DNA of 64,000 bases from Cladocopium goreaui (taxonomy: Eukaryota > Sar > Dinophyceae > Suessiales > Symbiodiniaceae): the NCBI GenBank assembly GCA_947184155.2, contig CAMXCT020001724.1, positions 124,001 to 188,000 on the forward strand, given 5' to 3'. The first letter of the stretch is position 1, and each line of letters opens with the position of its first letter. Shown here piece by piece: positions 41,989-51,360 of the stretch. A program made the position numbers and the translations under genes. The notes under the pieces are model-generated. The model was not told where the DNA came from and did no database searches. It worked only from the letters and a program-made list of their open reading frames with translations.

Positions 41989-44900
41989 ATGACAGAATGG
42001 GATTCGATGGTTGCAATCCATGACTTGTTCGTACCTGACTGGGTCAATACCCCAAAAGGGAGTACAGTTTCTGTGGTGGTCGACTGCACGGTTCATACTG
42101 ATACCATGGTTTTGGGTGTGACGGTACCCGATGCCCAGAAAGTCAGGTTATATGGGGAAATCAACAGCCAGGTCAGGGGATGTCGCCGCTTGTCTGTGCT
42201 TGATGCGGTCCTTGACTTTTCACCTGGTTCTTTGGATTTGCTCATCACAGATGCCTCTATGGTTGTTGCCCATGGACTTTCTCCGGCTCGTGACATGCTG
42301 AGGGTTGTCGAGTTGTGTGCTGGGGTGTCTTGTTCCAGTGTAGGGTTGTGTGCAGCTGGATTTGAGCACATCGGCAGTGTGGAATGGCGCCCACCTCTTG
42401 CTCAGCTTCATGCCTCTTGCCACCCTGATATCCCTGTGATCACTGGTGACATCACCCAACCTAGTTGCATGCGTGCCCTGTTACAGCAGTTCAAGCCTCC
42501 ATTCAGCCTCATGTCAGGGATTTCGTGTCAGCCCTACAGCTCAGGTGGATCGCAGTCAGGATCGGATGATGTCAGGTCCAACACGTTGCCAGCTACCGTC
42601 AAAGCCTGTTACCTGTGTCAAAGTCCTTTGTTGATCATCGAATGTGTCACCCAGGCCAGGTCAAACCGTTTCGTGAAGTCCATTTTGCATGCTTTGGAAT
42701 CGCAACTTGGATACCACCTTTCTGAAGTATCGTTGAAACTGGAAGACAACTGGGTGGCCAGAAGATACAGGTGGTGGGTTGTTGCTTCCCATCCGTCATT
42801 AGGCCCCATGCCAGTCCCTGATTGGCCAAAGAGCCCAGGGCTTTGCATCCGAGACATCATGCCATACATCCGACAGTGGCCAGCCGAAGACCTGCGTGAG
42901 CTGTTGCTCACTGAAGGAGAAGCCCATCAGTTCACATTGGATGGGTCCAACCTGCGTCGGTATGTGATGCAGCCAGATGGAAAACTTCCGACCTGTTTGC
43001 ACTCGTGGGGATCCCAAGCATCCGAATGCCCTTGTGGCTGCCGACTTTCAGGTTTCAGTGACACCCTGGTGCGACAGCGTGGCATTTATGCTCAGTTGAT
43101 TCAGGTGACACGAGAGGATGGCACTCCATGGTACCGGCATGTGCATCCATGTGAACTTGCATTGATGAATGCAATGCCACCACCACTTGCATGGCTACAA
43201 GCCGATCGCCCCAGCTTGCGTTTGAGTTTGTGTGCCATTGGTCAGTTGGCTTCCCCCTTGCAATCTTTGTGGATTGGGGCAAATGTCATGCAACGGATTC
43301 ACAACATTTTGGATTTCCCTCCAGTTTGTCCCAAGGCACTGCTGAGTGAGTTCAAGAGTCGGTTGGTTGCTTGTTCCAAAGACATGTACCCTGGACTTTC
43401 CACAACTCCCATGCCAGTCAACAATTGGGTTCAGCTGATTCACCTAGATGGTACCAGTGTTCACATTCAAGTCAGCCCTGAAACCACCTTTGCGGAACTG
43501 TGCCAGGCAGAGCTTGCCCTGACGCAACAGCATTTGGACGGCAGCTGGTGTGATGCCACTACCAGGACTCAGCTTGATGCCAATGACCCCATCGCCGGAA
43601 GATGCATCCGTGTTTTGCCAGATGTAGAGTCTCAGGTTGATGCATTGGATTTCACTCATGACCCAAGCCTGGAAGCCCAACTGTCCGATGATGTTGCTGA
43701 AGCATTGGCCGATGTCCCATCTGGACCTGTTGCAGTGTGGGTGCGTAAGTCTGCCAGTCCTGATGAAGTGATCTCCTCCGCTGCTGGGCCCATTCCTGAT
43801 GCGATGCATGGACTTAAGCATCTGACTTGTACCCAACTTGCTGCCATGTTGCCCCCCCTTGTGTCTGATGTCGCGTACTGTCAGGTCTTGCGTCAGTCCA
43901 TGGTCCTTGGCTCTGCACGCCTTGGTGTCTTGGCAAATGAAGAAACTGCAATGGCAGATGATGAACTGACTCTGCACATACGTGCCTGCTTGAAGTTGTC
44001 TGGACGGGATGGCATCCAGCTGCTTGATCCTTTGTTGGCTCTTGGTTGGTTGCGTGCAGGTGACATTGACAAAGTACGCTTGTGGCTCAGTCAGTTTCCA
44101 ACACTGACTAGCATCGTGTCAGCAGTACTTGTGTCCGACCACTGGATTCCTGTCATGTGGTCGGTTGGTCTTGCGGAAGTTCAGGTTACCATTTGGGAAC
44201 ATGCAGACACTGACATCGAGTCTCTGTGCCCTTTGCATGGCTTGATTTGCAGTGCTTGGAATCGTCCGATGTTCAGTGTGGCTTGTACACGTCGTGTCTT
44301 TGGGCGTCAGGGTTGCAGTGCAGCTGTCGTTGCTTTTCTTGCCTCCAAGCTCCTGTCCAAAGACTTGCCGAAGAATGAACAAGAGTTGATGGACTTACAC
44401 ACTGATCTCAAGTGCAGCTTTGCCGCTGCTCTGCATGATGTCGAGTGTGTGCCGAAGCCTTGGTGCTGGGGTTTTGGTGTGCCAGATGTCGTTGACCTTG
44501 CTACCGCCATCCTGCAAACCCATGGTGTGCCTGCAGCCCAAGCTCCCCTGCGTGCCAAGTTGGTGGTTCAAACACTTGGGAAACAAGAAGTCCAGAAAGC
44601 CCTGAATGGCAATGCCCCTTGGAAGTCTTTGAAGGCACTTGCCAACATGCAAACACCGCACTTGCAGCTTGTGTTGCCAGATGAACTGCATGCGCAGAAC
44701 CTTGGAAAACAGCCTGCCAAGCCCAAGAAGGCAGTAGGATCCTCTAAGAAGTTGCTCCCTACCAAGCCAGCAGATTTGGATCCGTCCAAGTTGGTCATTG
44801 CTCCAGCCACTTTCAGAGCAGGTGATGATGATCCAGTTGGGCAGTTGCCCCTTGCATCCGTGGGACCTCTGGCCACTGGAATTGCGTTGGCCACACTGAC

Positions 44901-46386
44901 TGAAGCTCAGCAGTTCTTGAATGCAGGTTCTCTTCTGACTAATCAGGGTCTCGCGCTGCTGATTGTGAATCCCCCAAATGAGATTCAGACACCTTTGCAA
45001 TGGTCAAGTATCCGTTTTGCAGCCAGATGCAGCATGAACCAGGAACCCATGTTGCTGCCGGGCATTCTGGTTCAACTTGGCCAGAAAACAGTGTATCCGT
45101 ATCGAGCCAAGGACACCCCAGCTATTGCTTCTGCAGAAGTAGCTTGTGCCAGGATCACTGTGTACCAAGACCAGTGGGAAGGGGATTGGGAAGACTTTGC
45201 AACTCGCCCAGTCAAGCAAATCCTTGGATTTTTGCCTTGTCTCCACACCTGCCGTCAGGGATCGACTTGCACATGTAAGGGTTGGCACCCCCAAGACTCA
45301 TGCCCTCATGAAGCCCTGTTGGGCGTTTTCCGTCGGCAGTTCCTGACCGAAGCTGGACGACCTGTCAAATGGGACAAAGCCTCTCATTTTGCTGTCATGA
45401 TCCGGTATGCCAAGAAGTTGGAAGAACAGGTGTTAGGAACCAGTGGGGTGCACGGGATCTTTGTCGAGCCCAAAACCGAAGATGGTCTGAAACCCAACGA
45501 TGCCTTCCAGGTGGTGTGGCTGCCTCATTTGGACTTTGCCGAGGCCTCCCATAAAGCCAGATGTGAGGTGCACTGCATTGGACTTGCCAGAGCAGGTAAG
45601 AGGTATGGACTTCGAGTTGCCACTGACCACTTTCAGCAGGTCTTTCGCAGCATCAAGCCAGATGCTGTTTATCTTGCTCCTGGAAGCCGCCGGACTTTTG
45701 TTTGCGGTCCTTGGCCTTTTGGTTCAGACAGAAAAGGCATAGCCAAGATCTTGCTGAGCAGTGGATGGGAGAGCAGACCTCTCCAACCATTGCACCATGT
45801 TCCAGGTGGTTTGATGTGGTCGATCCAAGCACTGACTGAACCCCCATGCAATGTCTTGCCAATGCAGCATGGCCAAGTCGTCATCACAAGCCAAGATGAC
45901 CAGCCCAGTCAGACAGCTGGAACCATCGACATCGTAGGTCAGGCCAGAACTGTGCAGATGTGCCGAAATGCTGAGCCTCCCGGTGCTGACCCATGGTTGG
46001 TTCATGATCCATGGTCCAAAGCGGTGTCCTCCATGCCGTCTCAACCTGCTGCTCCCCCTGCCACCAACGTCTTGCACGAGATGGAGCAGAGGCTGGAACA
46101 GTCGCTGCTTGCCAAGATCCAGGCCACACCTGAGCCCATGGAAGTGGACTGTCAGGAGCAAAGGATGCAGGCTCTTGAGATGCAGGTCCAGCAGCTGTCC
46201 ACTCGCCAAGGACAACTGGAGGCTACGGTGACTGACCACCATGCCCAAAACACCGCACAGGTACAGTCCTTGCAACAACAGATGCTGGCCCAATTCGATG
46301 TCCAGTCCAAGCAGATGTCGCACATGCTTTCGGATCAAATGTCTCGCATAGAGACGATCCTTTCGAAGAAACCCCGGACGGAATGA
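41989..46386 (+). CDS. LINE ORF1: cytosine-5 DNA methyltransferase fusion protein
   Basis: Residues ~105-430 form a C5 methyltransferase: motif I ELCAGVSCSSVGL (107-120, SAM site), motif II VEW (131-133), motif IV SGISCQPYS with Cys180, motif VI IECV with Glu218, motif VIII ARRYRWW (257-263), a target-recognition region ~280-380, motif IX RHVHPCELALMNAMP (383-397) and motif X CAIGQLASPLQSLWIG (415-430). Two deviations: the Pro of the PCQ motif is Ser, and ENV is ECV; the catalytic Cys and Glu remain. Residues ~655-790 carry HW (718-719), WEHAD (736-740) and GRQGC (772-776), reminiscent of a His-Asp-Cys peptidase. Residues 1084-1107 are a Cys/His cluster (CLHTC ... CTCKGWHPQDSCPH). Residues ~1360-1460 are a coiled coil, perhaps for multimerisation. 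Likely part of the retrotransposition particle. Starts at the first ATG after a 77-nt leader. Confidence 0.9.
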   Translation: MTEWDSMVAIHDLFVPDWVNTPKGSTVSVVVDCTVHTDTMVLGVTVPDAQKVRLYGEINSQVRGCRRLSVLDAVLDFSPGSLDLLITDASMVVAHGLSPARDMLRVVELCAGVSCSSVGLCAAGFEHIGSVEWRPPLAQLHASCHPDIPVITGDITQPSCMRALLQQFKPPFSLMSGISCQPYSSGGSQSGSDDVRSNTLPATVKACYLCQSPLLIIECVTQARSNRFVKSILHALESQLGYHLSEVSLKLEDNWVARRYRWWVVASHPSLGPMPVPDWPKSPGLCIRDIMPYIRQWPAEDLRELLLTEGEAHQFTLDGSNLRRYVMQPDGKLPTCLHSWGSQASECPCGCRLSGFSDTLVRQRGIYAQLIQVTREDGTPWYRHVHPCELALMNAMPPPLAWLQADRPSLRLSLCAIGQLASPLQSLWIGANVMQRIHNILDFPPVCPKALLSEFKSRLVACSKDMYPGLSTTPMPVNNWVQLIHLDGTSVHIQVSPETTFAELCQAELALTQQHLDGSWCDATTRTQLDANDPIAGRCIRVLPDVESQVDALDFTHDPSLEAQLSDDVAEALADVPSGPVAVWVRKSASPDEVISSAAGPIPDAMHGLKHLTCTQLAAMLPPLVSDVAYCQVLRQSMVLGSARLGVLANEETAMADDELTLHIRACLKLSGRDGIQLLDPLLALGWLRAGDIDKVRLWLSQFPTLTSIVSAVLVSDHWIPVMWSVGLAEVQVTIWEHADTDIESLCPLHGLICSAWNRPMFSVACTRRVFGRQGCSAAVVAFLASKLLSKDLPKNEQELMDLHTDLKCSFAAALHDVECVPKPWCWGFGVPDVVDLATAILQTHGVPAAQAPLRAKLVVQTLGKQEVQKALNGNAPWKSLKALANMQTPHLQLVLPDELHAQNLGKQPAKPKKAVGSSKKLLPTKPADLDPSKLVIAPATFRAGDDDPVGQLPLASVGPLATGIALATLTEAQQFLNAGSLLTNQGLALLIVNPPNEIQTPLQWSSIRFAARCSMNQEPMLLPGILVQLGQKTVYPYRAKDTPAIASAEVACARITVYQDQWEGDWEDFATRPVKQILGFLPCLHTCRQGSTCTCKGWHPQDSCPHEALLGVFRRQFLTEAGRPVKWDKASHFAVMIRYAKKLEEQVLGTSGVHGIFVEPKTEDGLKPNDAFQVVWLPHLDFAEASHKARCEVHCIGLARAGKRYGLRVATDHFQQVFRSIKPDAVYLAPGSRRTFVCGPWPFGSDRKGIAKILLSSGWESRPLQPLHHVPGGLMWSIQALTEPPCNVLPMQHGQVVITSQDDQPSQTAGTIDIVGQARTVQMCRNAEPPGADPWLVHDPWSKAVSSMPSQPAAPPATNVLHEMEQRLEQSLLAKIQATPEPMEVDCQEQRMQALEMQVQQLSTRQGQLEATVTDHHAQNTAQVQSLQQQMLAQFDVQSKQMSHMLSDQMSRIETILSKKPRTE

Positions 46387-46432
46387 AGGGGTGGGGGCTC
46401 TTGTCGGCCGCCTTCCACAAGAGCGACCCCTT
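46384..46432 (+). promoter_or_regulatory. Stop codon plus hairpin between LINE ORFs
   Basis: ORF1 TGA (46384-46386) and ORF2 are in the same frame with no other stop. AAGGGGT (46386-46392) pairs with ACCCCTT (46426-46432), and GCTCTTGT (46397-46404) with ACAAGAGC (46417-46424), leaving an asymmetric GGGG/G internal loop and a 12-nt apical loop. This suggests stop readthrough or termination-reinitiation (ORF2 ATG is 87 nt downstream). The mechanism is inferred. Confidence 0.7.
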
Positions 46433-46473
46433 GGCCTTTCAGGCCATTTAAGGCAATCCTCACCCTTTTCCTG

Positions 46474-49400
46474 ATGATGCTGATGGTTCGTGTTGGGGAA
46501 GCACGTGTACCAGGCCCAGATGTGGATACCCCGTGGTCACTTGGGATCTGTAATCCTAGTGGATTACAAGGGAAGCAGGCCATTGTCAACCAGATCAAAG
46601 CCGACATTTTGGCCATCAGCGAATCTCACCTGAGCAAGGCCGGCACTAGACAGTTGTCAAGTAGCCTTCACTCCATGCGTTCCCAGTACAAACATGTGTT
46701 GACCGGAGCACCCATGGCTCCCAGATCCACTAGCAGTGATGCAGGACAGTATGGTGGAGTGGCCTTCACGTCCAAAGTTCCCTGCAGGACGATGGCAATC
46801 CCATGGCCACCTGACCTTTATGAAACCGGCAGGGTCAGTTTTGGTTCGTTCTATACATCAGCTTCCTGGGTGTCTGGTGGTGTCATCTACGGCTATCCTG
46901 AAGGCAAGCTTCATCACAATGCCAGGGCCAGAACTTCAGCCATTTTGGACTTTGCTTTTGCCCAGCTTAGCCAACTGCCTGGACCCAAGTTTCTGTGTGG
47001 TGATTGGAATCACACCATGGATGTTTTGGATGTGGTCCCACAGTTGCATGGAGCCGGTTGGATTGAAGTCCAAGACCTGTTTGCTTTGCGCACTGGCGCT
47101 GCCGTCAGCATGACTTGCAAAGGGGTGTCGAGGAAGGACTTCATGTTCTTGTCCCCGGAGTTGGCTCGTTCGTTTCTGGATTTGTCCATATGCCATGAAA
47201 CGTTTGCCGATCATGCCATCTTGTGTGCCAGTTTTGCTGGAGGTGTGTGTCATGTTGAGCGGTTTGTGTGGCCTTGTCCCCAACCTGTGCCTTGGAGTCA
47301 AGTTGATGAGCTGCAGCAGCCTGTTTCATTTGATGCCCCGAATGATCCCACAGCTCAGTATGCTGACCTTTGGAGTACCAAAGAGTGTCTTGCTGCCAAG
47401 GCACTTCCTGACGTTTGGGTTCCAGCGATGAAAGGCCGTGGACAGCAGACGAAACCACGACGACGCCTGCACACCCAAGCTCCCCTTAAAGCCAGTCGGG
47501 TCCATGAGGTTCAGCCTGCTTTCTTTGGGTTTTCTTCTCTGCATGCTAAGCAGTTCCGACAGCTCCGCAGGTTGCAGAACTTTTGCAGGTGGGCTGAAAA
47601 CAAGAGTGCAGTTGGAACTGCCAATGTTGAACACGGCATTGGACTTTGGAATTCCATCTTGCGGGCTTCTGGATTTTCGCCCAGCTTCTCTGCTTGGTGG
47701 CCACACCGCCGCTATGTCTGCCCTGCCGATCCGGTTGATGTGCCACAGTTTTGTCCCTCTCTTGCTGTTGCGAGCCAAATTTTTGAAGCGGTCCTTGCTG
47801 AAGTCAGGCTCCTTGAAAGCAGGCTCTCCCAAGCCAAAGCTGCTCACAGGCGATACCAGCATGACCATGACCGACACCTTGTGTTCCGTGATGTCGCTAG
47901 ACCCTCTGCTGCTCCAGTTGAAACCCTGATTCATGAGGTCCATACCACGGTTCAAGAGGTTGATGCCAGTGAATCGGCGGTGGTTTTGACTGAGCCAGCC
48001 ACTGTTGATGCCAACATGCCTTTGTGGATTTCAGGCCATGCACATGAGGTCATCCATGCTGAGTATGACAAGGTGTGGCTGTCGACTGTTGACCACATCC
48101 AGGCCAATGACAAAGCGGTTCAGCGGCAAGAGATCGGTGACCTTCGTGCCATCTTCCAAGCTTTCCATGAGCAGTGGCAACAGAGATGGTGTCGGCATGA
48201 CCAGGTGCCATTCACCCACTGGGATGCTGTTGTTGGACTTGCCCGTCGTGTGTTTCGTCCGGTCCCTGTTCCTCACCTGCAGGTCGATGTGCCTCTCCTG
48301 TGTGCGGAAACCCACCGCAAAAAGAAGCGCTCTGCCACAGGGCTTGATGGTGTCAGCAGAGACGACTTGGTACAAGCAGATGCTCATACCTTGCAAAGCC
48401 TGGTCAACATGTACCAGCGGGCCGAATGTGATGGCAGCTGGCCCGCCCAGCTTTTAGCAGGCAAAGTCCACTCACTGGCCAAGACTGAATCAGCGTCCAC
48501 GGCAGGACAGTATAGGCCTATAACTGTCTTTGGGTTGCCCTACCGTGTTTGGTCCAGCATCCAGTCTCGACACTTGCTTGAATGGGCCGAGCATTGGGTT
48601 GATGACAGTGTGTTCGGCAATCGCCGAGGTCGCCAAGCCTCAGACCTTTGGCACTTTCTTTTGCAACAGATCGAACAGGCCTATGCTTCCAACACACCTT
48701 TGTGCGGGGTGTCGGCTGACCTTGAGAAGTGTTTCAATTGTATTCCCCGTTACCCAGCGCTTTGCCTTGCTGTCCTTGCCGGAACCCCCCATCAGGTTAC
48801 CACTGCTTGGGCTGGTGCGCTGTCGGGCATGTGCAGACACTTCAAGGTCCGTGATTCCTTTTCTGATGGATTTTTGACCAGCACAGGGCTTGCTGAAGGT
48901 TGTGGACTTAGCGTCTTTGGAATGCTGCTTGTGGATCACATGTTTTCCTGCTGGATGCGACTGCAAGCCCCCTCCATCTCCACGTTGTCCTATGTTGATG
49001 ATTGGCAGTGCTACACTTGGGATCCTGACTTTGCTGTTCGACAGTTGGGGTTGGTTGAGTCATTTGCTGCCATGTTGGATTTGACGGTGGACAGGAAAAA
49101 GACCTTTGGATGGTCCACTCATGCAGGAGTGCGTGCCCAGCTCCGTGACAGTGGACTTTCGGTGTGTCACCAGGCCCGTGAACTAGGAGGCCATTTTGGC
49201 GTTTCCAAACAAGTCACCAACCGTACCATCCAACAGCGGCTTGACGCCCTTGAAGACTTTTGGCCAAAACTTGCCCAGAGCCGCGCCAGGCACCATGCAA
49301 AGGTGTTCATGCTGCGTGCTGTTGCATGGCCCCGGGGTTTGCACGCGATCCCCAGTGCACCCCTGGGCGCCAGTGTGTGGACACGTCTCCGTCGGAGAGC

Positions 49401-51360
49401 AGTCAAAGCCCTAGGGTGGCAAAAGCCTGGAGTTAATTCTCATGTCCTCCTGGGTCTGGTCGAATGTGGAGTTGACCCCCAATACCTTGCCTTGCTGTGG
49501 ACTTGTCGTTCTGTCCGAGGTAACTTCCCCTCGGATTTTGGGTCTACCCTGTTGGCTCCTGTTGCCCGTGGCCTTCTGGATTTGCCCCCGGCTTCTTTGA
49601 CTTCCATTGCTTTGGATCGGCTGCAACATGTTGGACTTTCCGTGTCTTGGAGCGGGCAGGTGTCTGATCGGTTTGGCTCTTTCTGCCTTCATACCTCCAA
49701 CCCTGCTGAGGTTGAAGTGCGGCTCCAGTGGGCTTGGGCTCAAGTTGTTGCCAGTAAAGTCGCACACAGGGCGGAGTTTGATGGACTTGGCCGTGTTGAC
49801 CTTGCCTCCACCCGCAAAGCCCTGCGCAAGCTAGGCCCAGATGATCAAGCACTGTACCGCCTTGGACTTTCCGGTGGGCTGTTCACCGAATCATATAAGG
49901 CCAAGTGGACTGACCAAGATGACCAGTGCCAGTGGTGTGGCAGCCGCGACTCTCTCCAGCACCGATACTGGGAGTGTCCGCAGCACCAAGACTTGCGTGA
50001 CCTTCATGCACCGCAAGCCCAGCATCTCCAAAAATGGATTCCCCCTGCCCTTGCCTTGCGTGGTTGGGCGCTTCAATCACCCACTCATGAAGCCTGGCTC
50101 ACCACTCTGCTTCAAATTCCCGCAGAAGCCCCGCCACCTTTTCAGCCTTTGAACCCTGGAATCCTCAATCATGTCTTCACAGATGGTTCTTGTCTGTGGC
50201 AATCAGATGTCCGTTTTCGACTTGCATCATGGGCTGTTCTTTTGGCATGTCCAGTGTCCTCTACTTGGAATTTGGGTTCATCCGTTGTCCTTTGTGCTGC
50301 TGCCCTGAGTGGACTTTGTCAGACGGCGTTCCGGGCTGAACTGTTTGCTGTTGCCTACATCCTCCATTGGGCTGCGCGTCAGGGTGCTCCTGTTTGTGTC
50401 TGGACCGACTGTCTTGGTGTTGTTAACCGGTATAACCTGACTTTCTGGGGCAGTCGGAAGATAAACTTGCACGGGGCCAATGCAGACCTATGGGTTTGGA
50501 TAGCGCAGTCAGTTGCTATCCTTGGACGAGACTTCATCCAGATCCGGAAAGTGCCAGCACACCGTACCCTGCAAAGTGCCAGGAATTCACGCGAACTTTG
50601 GATGTTTTACAACAACAGTTTGGTGGATCGAGCAGCTCGCCTGGCTAACCAGGCGCGACCTCAGGTGTTTTGGCAGCAATGGGAATCTCATGTTGCAGCA
50701 GCCACTGCTGCAAACGGGATCTTCCAGCAAGTTTCCGCCCTACAACTGGCGGTGGCTCAACGGCAGGTACGCCATGGACAACCGCATGAGGTGATGGAGC
50801 CGGCACCAGAGCCTAAGCAAACCAGACAGTTTGAGCCTTGCTTTGCCTTGAAAGGTTGGAACGGGCAACCACTGCCCAAACTGGCCCGGTTGTTTGGAGG
50901 AGATCATGCAGACCGAGTTGCAAAGTGGTTTCTTTCCAGACTTACAATGGGCGCTGATGCGCAGGTGGTTTGGGTATCGATGGCCCAGCTGTACCTGGAC
51001 TATCAACTTTGTTGGGGAAACCCGGGGCCAATCCGGGTCAACAATGTCTGGGTTGACACGGCCACCAGGCCGTACATTGCGGCGGAGGTCTACCCGTTTC
51101 GTACTCGGGTACGATGGTTCAAACAACTGGTCAAAGCCATGGTCAAAGAAGCGGGTATCCTGACATCCTTTCAGCAATGCCGGCCACAATCCACTGCCAT
51201 TCAAACCTTTGTGCCTTCAATGTCAGTTCCATGGAGCGAACATGCCTTGCGAGAAGTGGATGTGTGGCTGCTCGGCCGCCTGGGTGCCCCGTGCACTAGG
51301 GCGGCCGGCAGCCTAGCTACGTTGCCCATCGCTGCTCAAAGCAGCCGAATGGCGCTGTAG
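46474..51360 (+). CDS. LINE ORF2: APE endonuclease, reverse transcriptase, RNase H
   Basis: Endonuclease (~25-250): N28, E50 (ISESHL), GGVAF, D177/N179 (GDWNH), D222 (SRKDF), D246-H247, a complete APE site. Reverse transcriptase (~610-910): GLDGVSRDDL, QYRPITVFGLPYR, D749 (SADLEKCFN), STGLAEGCGLS and YVDD (840-843). Zinc knuckle C1152-x2-C1155-x7-H1163-x4-C1168. RNase H (~1230-1390): D1237 (FTDGS), E1289, D1312 (WTDCLG), H1363 and D1385 (NSLVDRAA). About 230 further residues have no recognised domain. Role: nick target DNA and copy the element's RNA by target-primed reverse transcription. The true N-terminus is unsure, because the frame is open up to the ORF1 TGA; in-frame ATGs at 46474, 46477 and 46483 are candidates. 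Confidence 0.95.
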   Translation: MMLMVRVGEARVPGPDVDTPWSLGICNPSGLQGKQAIVNQIKADILAISESHLSKAGTRQLSSSLHSMRSQYKHVLTGAPMAPRSTSSDAGQYGGVAFTSKVPCRTMAIPWPPDLYETGRVSFGSFYTSASWVSGGVIYGYPEGKLHHNARARTSAILDFAFAQLSQLPGPKFLCGDWNHTMDVLDVVPQLHGAGWIEVQDLFALRTGAAVSMTCKGVSRKDFMFLSPELARSFLDLSICHETFADHAILCASFAGGVCHVERFVWPCPQPVPWSQVDELQQPVSFDAPNDPTAQYADLWSTKECLAAKALPDVWVPAMKGRGQQTKPRRRLHTQAPLKASRVHEVQPAFFGFSSLHAKQFRQLRRLQNFCRWAENKSAVGTANVEHGIGLWNSILRASGFSPSFSAWWPHRRYVCPADPVDVPQFCPSLAVASQIFEAVLAEVRLLESRLSQAKAAHRRYQHDHDRHLVFRDVARPSAAPVETLIHEVHTTVQEVDASESAVVLTEPATVDANMPLWISGHAHEVIHAEYDKVWLSTVDHIQANDKAVQRQEIGDLRAIFQAFHEQWQQRWCRHDQVPFTHWDAVVGLARRVFRPVPVPHLQVDVPLLCAETHRKKKRSATGLDGVSRDDLVQADAHTLQSLVNMYQRAECDGSWPAQLLAGKVHSLAKTESASTAGQYRPITVFGLPYRVWSSIQSRHLLEWAEHWVDDSVFGNRRGRQASDLWHFLLQQIEQAYASNTPLCGVSADLEKCFNCIPRYPALCLAVLAGTPHQVTTAWAGALSGMCRHFKVRDSFSDGFLTSTGLAEGCGLSVFGMLLVDHMFSCWMRLQAPSISTLSYVDDWQCYTWDPDFAVRQLGLVESFAAMLDLTVDRKKTFGWSTHAGVRAQLRDSGLSVCHQARELGGHFGVSKQVTNRTIQQRLDALEDFWPKLAQSRARHHAKVFMLRAVAWPRGLHAIPSAPLGASVWTRLRRRAVKALGWQKPGVNSHVLLGLVECGVDPQYLALLWTCRSVRGNFPSDFGSTLLAPVARGLLDLPPASLTSIALDRLQHVGLSVSWSGQVSDRFGSFCLHTSNPAEVEVRLQWAWAQVVASKVAHRAEFDGLGRVDLASTRKALRKLGPDDQALYRLGLSGGLFTESYKAKWTDQDDQCQWCGSRDSLQHRYWECPQHQDLRDLHAPQAQHLQKWIPPALALRGWALQSPTHEAWLTTLLQIPAEAPPPFQPLNPGILNHVFTDGSCLWQSDVRFRLASWAVLLACPVSSTWNLGSSVVLCAAALSGLCQTAFRAELFAVAYILHWAARQGAPVCVWTDCLGVVNRYNLTFWGSRKINLHGANADLWVWIAQSVAILGRDFIQIRKVPAHRTLQSARNSRELWMFYNNSLVDRAARLANQARPQVFWQQWESHVAAATAANGIFQQVSALQLAVAQRQVRHGQPHEVMEPAPEPKQTRQFEPCFALKGWNGQPLPKLARLFGGDHADRVAKWFLSRLTMGADAQVVWVSMAQLYLDYQLCWGNPGPIRVNNVWVDTATRPYIAAEVYPFRTRVRWFKQLVKAMVKEAGILTSFQQCRPQSTAIQTFVPSMSVPWSEHALREVDVWLLGRLGAPCTRAAGSLATLPIAAQSSRMAL

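Noticed and set aside
41989..46386. Host DNA methyltransferase gene
   Set aside because: It is intronless, inside exact target-site duplications and co-oriented in frame with a LINE pol, so it belongs to the element.
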